Source: Schizophyllum amplum (taxonomy: Eukaryota; Basidiomycota; Agaricomycetes; Agaricales; Schizophyllaceae). Taken from it: a stretch of 17,064 bases of DNA. Location: contig VDMD01000279.1 of NCBI GenBank assembly GCA_007026445.1, positions 1-17,064 of the forward strand, read 5' to 3'. Position numbers and translations under genes: made by a program. A model generated the notes under the pieces. The model was not told where the DNA came from. It ran no database searches and saw nothing but the letters and a program-made list of their open reading frames with translations. Positions 9,501-17,064 of the stretch are shown here, piece after piece (within the stretch, counting starts at the first letter, position 1; every line of letters begins with the position of its first letter).

Positions 9501-10469
9501 CCTGCGTTGTCAGCAGAGGCGGACGAGATGGCGCTTTCAGACGTCGGAGCACTATCGAAGGTCATCGAGTCCATGGAGGTGGTCGTATCGGTGAGATTAG
9601 CTGTGGCATTCGAATGAGGAAGAGGCAACTCCTTCAAGAGCGGGTGCCGCCGGACGCCAGCGATGAATATTTGTGCGAGGGTGTGCCAGGGAGGTAGATC
9701 GTGTAGGAGAGTATCCCTGTTGAGTAGATGACTGGAGGACGACTGATTGACAGGTGATTCGGGAGGGGTAACGTTCCAAAAGCCGACGGGTCCACGGAAG
9801 AGCGCAGTGAGATTGGAGTAGTAGACGCCTTCGGGTCGACCTAATGGGGTGGGGTGATAGGCCTCTTCCAGAGACAGTGTGTGCAACAATTGTTCGAGAA
9901 TGGATGGCCGTTCAGCGAGCCAGAATGTGGTCGGTGTGGAATCCGGATCGGAGGTGTTGCCGACAGAGGTTCCAGGTAGGGCAGGCGTCTGTGCTGCGGC
10001 AAACGGTCTATCTCAGTAGTGTCAAAAGAGATTCGATTGTAAAGACGCACAGGTGTCCAGGTTGTTCACCCATACACTGAAGTTCCCCGACCGGTCTCGC
10101 ATCGCAGCAAGCGCGGTCTGGTACCGAGCGCGAGCTGTCCAGAAGTCCTCCGGAGGTGCGGTGCCTGCGTATCCAGTTATCAGCTTGTATTGAAAGTACC
10201 AGGCAGTACGTTGCGTGCTCACCTGAGTTGAGGAAGAAGAGCAGGCCGCTGATGAAGAGAAAGCTACGGAGGGGAGAGCGGGCCCGAGGGTCACCTGGGC
10301 CGAACTCGTCGTCGGGAAAAGCGGGAGAGAGTATTGGCGTTGTGCGAGGGGGTGCAGGCGCCGCAGGAATGCTTCCGTTGTCGCCACCAGGACCTCGAGC
10401 ATCATTCCCTGCTGGCTCGCCTGTGCGGCGTGCCGCATTGGTCGGGGATGCGCTCTCACTGTCAGACAT
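6580..10469 (-). CDS. TUL1: DSC complex RING-H2 E3 ubiquitin ligase, Tul1/Dsc1-like (12 exons)
   Basis: Exons, 5' to 3' on the minus strand: 10469-10223, 10164-10051, 9993-9263, 9211-8374, 8320-8189, 8134-7952, 7898-7834, 7783-7415, 7354-7108, 7059-6965, 6912-6706, 6657-6580; about 1,101 aa. One hydrophobic segment near residues 67-82 is followed by a long luminal-type region rich in NxS/T. About seven membrane helices come next, then a C-terminal RING-H2: C1032-x2-C1035-x36-C1072-x-H1074-x2-H1077-x2-C1080-x10-C1091-x2-C1094. Family hallmarks are YDYHPPLP, GDCAICM, CHHLFH, ERWLAIKNICPQC and a PLPPL end. In yeasts this ligase works in the Golgi/endosome DSC complex, in SREBP processing (S. pombe) and membrane-protein quality control (S. 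cerevisiae). The start is the first ATG upstream of the signal-anchor-like helix. Least certain are the donor GTCAGT at 8188 and a possible extra 45-nt intron at 7263-7219. Confidence 0.9.
6658..6705 (-). other. 48-nt stopless intron inside the RING-H2 domain
   Basis: GTGAGG...CTGTCAG with a GGCTGAC branch-like site. Its length is a multiple of three and it contains no stop. Removing it joins CHHLF to HTRCLERW and restores the second RING His at the right spacing. Retaining it would insert 16 residues between zinc ligands and should abolish the RING. Confidence 0.85.
7355..7414 (-). other. 60-nt stopless intron between two membrane helices of the DSC ligase
   Basis: GTGAGG...TCCCAG with CCTGACAC as branch site. 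The frame is open through it (20 codons), so a naive ORF call would include it. Splicing joins ILISPQ to VTAVFAF. Confidence 0.75.
9212..9262 (-). other. 51-nt stopless intron in the luminal region of the DSC ligase
   Basis: A GTATGT donor and a CCCAG end, 17 codons with no stop. It lies in a variable region, so family conservation does not prove splicing. The perfect donor makes an intron more likely than coding sequence. Confidence 0.6.
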
Positions 10470-12396
10470 CGGGCTATGCGGCTCGCAGTTGCGCGAGAAG
10501 TTGAGGGCGAGTACACAATATTATCAGAGCATATAGATTCACGTAGGGGGAGGACTTCGACTTGGATTTGACAGCGGCTGAGCAGCCAGATGACGGCGCG
10601 CTTCAAGGAACAATGGCTGGGCGGTCCGGCCGGTCCGGCCTCATGTTGGCTCTTGTCCTCAACTCTCGTCACGCAGAATGAGGCGCCGCATTGTCCCCAG
10701 TACGACCGCTCAAATACTTACGCCAACAACTGGAAGTTCAGTACCTTCCCAAAATTATTCGAAGTGTACAACTCTGCTTTTTCGTGTAGCCGCTGCAGAG
10801 TCAAAGGCTGGCGGCAACCCGATGAACGGCACACACGCAATATCGGGCACTGTTTTCCGGTGTCCTCCCTCCTCTTGTGCTGTCTCATGCGAACGATTCG
10901 ATCTGTCGGCTCTTTTGACGTGCGTTCTTTGACCCGCCCAAGTGCATAGCACGGCGAACATCAACTTCGCCACCGCGGGATGAACAGCCCGTACGTTAGT
11001 TTTGCCTTACGTTCTGCTATCTGCCTCATTCTGATTAGACGCTAATCAATGGCTGCACTTTGTATTAGAGATACCTGTCGCACGCTCTACGATCCTGCGT
11101 CTCGCTGTCTCGCAAGTCCACGGCGACATGTGCATGAACAGCATCGGCCTTGGCCTCGTTTGCCCAGCGGGCCCCGCCTTGTGAGCCATAGTCTACAGAT
11201 CCAATATACGCGTATTATCACTACCGATTTTGGAAGACGGTCATGTTCTGGCAAATTTGCCTCCTCCGAACACTTTAGCGCTTGCAAGAGCTCCATGATC
11301 AGATCGGTCAGTTACTGTGTCATCTCACCAGACTCACTGCCCATGCGAGCAAAAGGTGATGCGCACCCTTTGAATTCATTCCATCAGCTACGCCTACTTA
11401 TGTTGCGGCAGGGTTTAGACCAGGACCTGAATTTCGCGGATCGTGTAACTACGCAAGTCAACCGGCGAAGAAGCTACACGGTCGCCTTCTCACCTGACTC
11501 GCTAGATATAAATTGTATGTTCATTTTCCCTCTCGATACTTACTCGTCTACGTCTAAAATTCAGCATGCACAGAGCTCCGAATTGACGAACAGATCAAGC
11601 CACGAAAAATCCGGGGCCGGCCTTTGACTAAAAACCTACAGCTTTCTCATCCAAAACCTGACCTTTGCTAATGCGGTTGTGGACATAACCTTGCCGACAC
11701 CTCTGCTGTGCCCACTCAGTTCGCGCTGAGTAACGATAAACTGTATGTCCGGCGTCGTCCCGAACGTTCACCCTCGTCAGAGGCGCTAACACAATTCTCA
11801 GCGCTTGTCGTGTCGCCGATTCCCAGCGCTTGCTCTGTGGCACGGGCGCTCGCAATGATAAACCGCTCCGCTCTGGGAACATAATGGAGGAAATTTGAAT
11901 GGTACTGCGAGCAATCTCACCAGTCCTGATGAAGCCAGACCAGTTACGATCGCGTTCCTTCAGCTAGCACCTGCATACCACTGATAAATGCTCCGCAGGA
12001 CACATCACGCCGCGCTTCCGACGTAGCGCGCTCTGGAATGCCGTATTCCCTGTCAGCTGGATTTCCCTCCCTTGTCAGCTGTACCCCTCCACCGCGTCGA
12101 TACATGCCAAGTAGGTTCTCAAACGGACCAAAACGGTGATCCATACCACTCAGAGTACGCAGATCTGACACTGCCCACGTCGAATGAAGAAGAAATTACT
12201 GATCCTGGAAGGCCGGTACCAACCACTATCGGCTCGACAGAGCCAGGCGCTATCAGCTCAGAGCAGGCTAGTGCTGCGCTCTCGGCCCCGTCAAGGAATG
12301 GGCGACTAGCGGGAGTACATGTCACGGTTTTCCAGCCAATATGTTACGGATGAAAGATCAGCTTACGGATGAATTCCTAGCTCTCTACGAACGGGG
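10470..12396. other. Divergent intergenic region without a supported gene
   Basis: About 1.9 kb lies between the start codons of the minus-strand DSC ligase and the plus-strand halogenase. Open frames are present on both strands, but none has recognisable domains or plausible exon joins. The left part should hold the DSC ligase promoter and 5' UTR, the right part the halogenase promoter. The best small candidate is a 75-codon minus frame at 12171-11944; I do not call it a gene. I see no tRNA-like box pair and no terminal repeats. Confidence 0.45.
10622..10639. repeat. Tandem 9-bp GC-rich repeat upstream of the DSC ligase
   Basis: cggtccggc occurs twice head to tail, about 150 bp upstream of the DSC ligase start codon. 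It could be a duplicated GC-box-like site or simple slippage; no function can be shown. Confidence 0.5.
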
Positions 12397-12404
12397 TATA
12401 TAAG
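12336..12404 (+). promoter_or_regulatory. CCAAT and TATA elements of the halogenase promoter
   Basis: CCAAT lies at 12336-12340 and TATATAAG at 12397-12404, about 50 nt before the ATG at 12453. The spacing fits a fungal core promoter with a short leader. It also supports the choice of start codon. Confidence 0.6.
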
Positions 12405-12452
12405 CAGAGGTGAGGACCGCCGATCCCAACATCCAACTAGTCCTCGCTCAGT

Positions 12453-14536
<2,084 letters not shown>

Positions 14537-14762
14537 ATGAATCAAATGTGAGCTTTGACGAACCCGGGGATGGCAGAGGTACCGAGAACTCAGAGAAACA
14601 AGGCAAGGTTGAACGTTGAACAGTAGTTGAAGTTCGGTCGGTCCCGGTCGGCTCGTGGCCCGCCCACGTGGGGAAAGATCGAAATGTGGCGGAGTTCATG
14701 CAGATCTCTGCTCAAACTTCGACAAGTCGGAGTCGCTGGACGCGCTATCCCCCGATTGTAAA
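14537..14762 (+). promoter_or_regulatory. Intergenic: halogenase 3' end and A49 promoter
   Basis: A short gap of 226 bp between two plus-strand genes. A CACGTG palindrome at 14665-14670 lies about 95 bp before the A49 start codon, next to cggtcggtcccggtcgg at about 14635-14651. No TATA box is seen. The compact spacing suggests overlapping terminator and promoter functions. Confidence 0.4.
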
Positions 14763-16219
14763 ATGTCTTCTGCGATGCATACAAAAAAGCGCAAGCGCGC
14801 TGATTCCGCAACAAACGCGATGAAAATCACCCTCGCCCGGGACGTTGCAGAAGCTCCCGAAGTCGGGCCAACTCTCGGTACGCTGGATGTCTCCCTCATC
14901 TGTTCTCAGCTTACGAGAGATCAGCCTGCTTCCCCTCCTTGATACCGAATGGAACAACATCTTTCAAGTCGTATAAGCTAAAGAAACCAAAGACGGGGAA
15001 GGGCGCAGCCGAGGACGGGCTTTTCGTCGCGGGGGAGACAGACAAGGTCGAGTTCACAACAAATATGGAGGAGACCCAGCAAGCTTCCGAAGCGGGATGC
15101 AAGTGCGTGCTCCGCTATGTGTGATCTGCAAATGCTAACGAGATGGATGCAGATATCTTGTCGCCATACACAATCCGCGGACATCTTCATTGACTGTCTA
15201 CCCCACTACCCTTGATCCACAAGTACTAAGCCACACGGTGAAGGCGCTCAAATCCATACCCCCTGCACCTGCACCTACGGCTCGCGCGTGGCGGGAGGCG
15301 CGCAACAACCTTGGCGAGACGTTCGGCACGAAGAAGGCGAAGGCGGCCATCCGCGCACAAGAACGTAACAAGGTCGACGTGGGCGCGATGGAGGGCGTCA
15401 TGGACCATGTCATGCAAGGCATCGACAAGGGGCCGAGAACTTGCTCACCAAGGGTGCGTGCGTGCCGGGCTTTCCATCTCATCGTTCTCACCTTTCGCAG
15501 AGGAGGCGAAGGAAGCCGCGGACGCGAACAGGCTGGTGCCCGCGTACAATGACACGACGGACGACCCGATGGATGTGTATCCACTGCACAGCATGATCCC
15601 GGAGTCGGAGTGGAAGGCACTGTCCGTCAGCGCGTTTGAGCAGGCGAGTAGTTTCGAGGAGCGGCGTGCGCTTCTGCCGTCATGGCGCTCGGAGTGGATT
15701 CGTGGCCATCTGCGCCGCGTGTTCGACGACAAGGACGTGTCTAGCAAGACCCGCAAACGCGCGCTCAAGATGATATTCTACATCTCGGCCATGATGGCGT
15801 TCCGTCGGCTGCTCTCCGGCCGCGGGCTGGAGAAGAAGGACCTGCACGAGAAGATGCCCGGCGTGCCCTCTGCTGTCGTAGACGGGCTGGCTGCGCGGTT
15901 CACGGAAAGCTCCCGAGAGCAGGCTCAGGCGCCGCGACTGCAGGCGACGAGCACGATGCAGACGAAGCTGTTGACTTATATGTTTGCGCTTTGTCTTCGG
16001 GTGGACAACTGCGCGACGGACAGTGCCCTGCTTGCGGCGGATCTGCAGATGGGGCAGGCGCAGGTAAATGCGCTGTTCAAAACCATGGGCTGCAAAATCG
16101 GAAAGATGACGGAGCGGGATCGGGCGAGGTTGGGTGTAGCGGACGACACGAAGCGGGCCATGCTGACTGCGCCGGTCGTGTTCCCGAAGTTGAAGACGAG
16201 AGTGGCAGGGCGTGGATAG
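14763..16219 (+). CDS. RPA49: DNA-directed RNA polymerase I subunit A49 (4 exons, one frame break)
   Basis: Exons 14763-14877, 14925-15102, 15153-15453 and 15501-16219; about 437 aa once one missing base near 15430 is allowed for. The N-terminus carries a KKRKR nuclear signal. The dimerisation part contains ARDVAEAPEVGPTL, VAGETDKVEF and YLVAIHNPRTS. The linker has NNLGETFGTKKAKAAIRAQE and the C-terminal tandem winged-helix part has VPSAVVDGLAARFTE, LLTYMFALCLRVD and LFKTMGCKIG. These fit the A49 family, which with A34.5 aids Pol I initiation and elongation in the nucleolus. Introns of 47 and 50 nt are clean. At 15429-15432 the frame breaks: the natural continuation (AENLLTK-EEAKEAAD) needs one more base. 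Using AG at 15501-15502 as acceptor instead restores frame at the cost of an unnatural PRTCSPR stretch (436 aa). Confidence 0.88.
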
Positions 16220-16646
16220 TTGTGTGTATGATGATATTGACTTGCATTGTATACACTTTTGGGGGTATGGCATGGTGATATGTACTGCAGCTCTGCTGCA
16301 AGCTGTCAGTATTCCGTTCAAGTACTTGTCGTGTTTGTGCGTTTTTGTTTGTTCGTTGAACAAGAGACTACCGAAAAGGGAAATTGCCAAGAAATCACAC
16401 CGCGTGCATCCTTGTACTTACGGTCAAGCCACCTCCGTCGCCGTCGTCGACGACGCGCGTCTCGACGCTCCTTTATTGCAACAGTCTGCCCGGCGCGCTA
16501 ACTTATTGCTCGCGCTGGTCCACGACACAATCGACGCCATCATAGCTTGACACAGCACGCGACGCTCCCTGCGCCGTGGCCGGCGGCGGCCCAGTTGCGC
16601 TCCGTCCTACTCCACAAGTCAGCCAGCGGACGACCATAGCGACACA
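16220..16646 (+). other. Intergenic region between A49 and the last gene
   Basis: No gene is supported. The first half is T/G-rich, as expected of a 3' UTR and terminator. The second half is the 5' flank of the gene starting at 16647. It contains a 14-bp perfect palindrome centred on gtcgac (16442-16455). No TATA box is seen. Confidence 0.35.
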
Positions 16647-17064
16647 ATGGCCAGCTCAAGTAGCAGCACTCCACCAAGCTCGTTTGGCTCGAAGAGCTCA
16701 CGCTTTTCGACCTCAAAGTCTTCAAGTTCGGATCGAACAAGGACAGAGAAGGAAAAGCGCCGCCGCCCCCGCCTCCCAAGGACCACTACTATCTGCAGAA
16801 CAGGTCCATGATGTCTCTCCGGTGTCTCAGCGGGGACCCCGTCGTCCTCCATGTACCCCAATGCACCGTTCGCGCGCAAGCCGTTTCACGGGAATGGCTC
16901 CGCGGTCTCCTTAGTGTCCACGTCAGCCACATCGACGATGTCCTACAATCCGGATACGGGGTCGCATTCGAGCAGAGCTGGGGAGCTTCTTTCGGTTTGG
17001 CCGACGCGAGCCGCGTTCCTTCGATCATAGAGCTCCATGTCGACTGCGGACGACATGCATTCAA
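16647..17064 (+). CDS. 5' part of an unrecognised Ser/Pro-rich protein gene, frame broken, truncated by window end
   Basis: The ATG at 16647 sits in a favourable acacaATGGC context and starts a Ser-rich segment ending RFSTSK. The protein-like reading then moves through other frames: FKFGSNKDREGKAPPPPPP and KDHYYLQNRSMMSL in frame +2 relative to the start, AGTPSSSMYPNAPFARKPF to MSYNPDTGSHSSRAG back in the start frame, SFFRFGRREP in a third, and SSMSTADDMHS in the start frame again. Each piece reads like natural Ser/Pro-rich sequence, but no GT-AG intron fits between them, so base insertions or deletions are the simplest explanation. I do not recognise the family. No domain is visible in this part. 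A pseudogene is the alternative. Confidence 0.45.

Noticed and set aside
11161..11230. A minus-strand open stretch reading GSQGGARWANEAKADAV
   Set aside because: It looks enzyme-like for about 45 codons, but stops bound it on both sides and no neighbouring exon continues it. It is too short to call a relic.
11049..11627. A 192-codon plus-strand frame in the large intergenic region
   Set aside because: No domain, no supporting splice structure and an unremarkable composition. A frame of this length is compatible with chance in this DNA.
11944..12171. A 75-codon minus-strand frame
   Set aside because: It reads somewhat like protein but is short, unrecognised and without a promoter or exon partner. 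I left it as a note, not a gene.
12072..12353. A 93-codon plus-strand frame just upstream of the halogenase
   Set aside because: It overlaps the halogenase promoter elements and has no recognisable motif.
16442..16455. A 14-bp perfect palindrome centred on gtcgac
   Set aside because: A cgt/gac-rich simple sequence easily gives such a palindrome, and no second site or linked gene function supports an operator.

Overview
This window looks like nuclear DNA from a filamentous basidiomycete, probably an Agaricomycete. The DNA is GC-rich. Genes are split by many short introns, mostly 47-62 nt, with GTGAGT/GTGCGT/GTATGT donors, CTGAC/CTAAC-like branch sites and CAG/TAG ends. The proteins read best as fungal. 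The lineage is an inference from gene architecture; nothing in the sequence names a species. I see no tRNA, rRNA, CRISPR array or intact transposon.

Layout, left to right. (1) 335-6016, plus strand: a very large, mostly low-complexity protein (about 1,650 aa) with five copies of one cysteine module, C-x4-C-x9/12-C-x2-C/H, each followed by a basic stretch, plus a long Tyr-Pro-rich domain. I do not recognise the family. (2) 10469-6580, minus strand, tail to tail with gene 1: a twelve-exon gene for the membrane RING-H2 E3 ligase of the DSC complex (Tul1/Dsc1 type). (3) 10470-12452: about 2 kb of divergent intergenic DNA ending in a CCAAT/TATA promoter. (4) 12453-14536, plus strand: a ten-exon flavin-dependent halogenase of the fungal ArmH-like group, with a GC-AG second intron. 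(5) 14763-16219, plus strand: RNA polymerase I subunit A49, with one apparent single-base frame break. (6) 16647 to the window end, plus strand: the 5' part of an unrecognised Ser/Pro-rich gene whose natural reading frame jumps several times.

The genes do not form one pathway. DSC ligase and Pol I A49 are housekeeping genes. The halogenase suggests secondary metabolism, but no synthase, P450 or transporter lies beside it here. The best candidate for something undescribed is gene 1: a repeated, regularly spaced putative zinc module in a prion-like, Pro/Tyr-rich protein. A separate theme is single-base frame breaks in genes 1, 5 and 6, most at short homopolymers or simple repeats. They suggest residual assembly indels more than biology and should be checked before protein models are trusted.

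All exon joins were worked out by hand from splice signals, reading phase and remembered family motifs. No alignment or database search was run.
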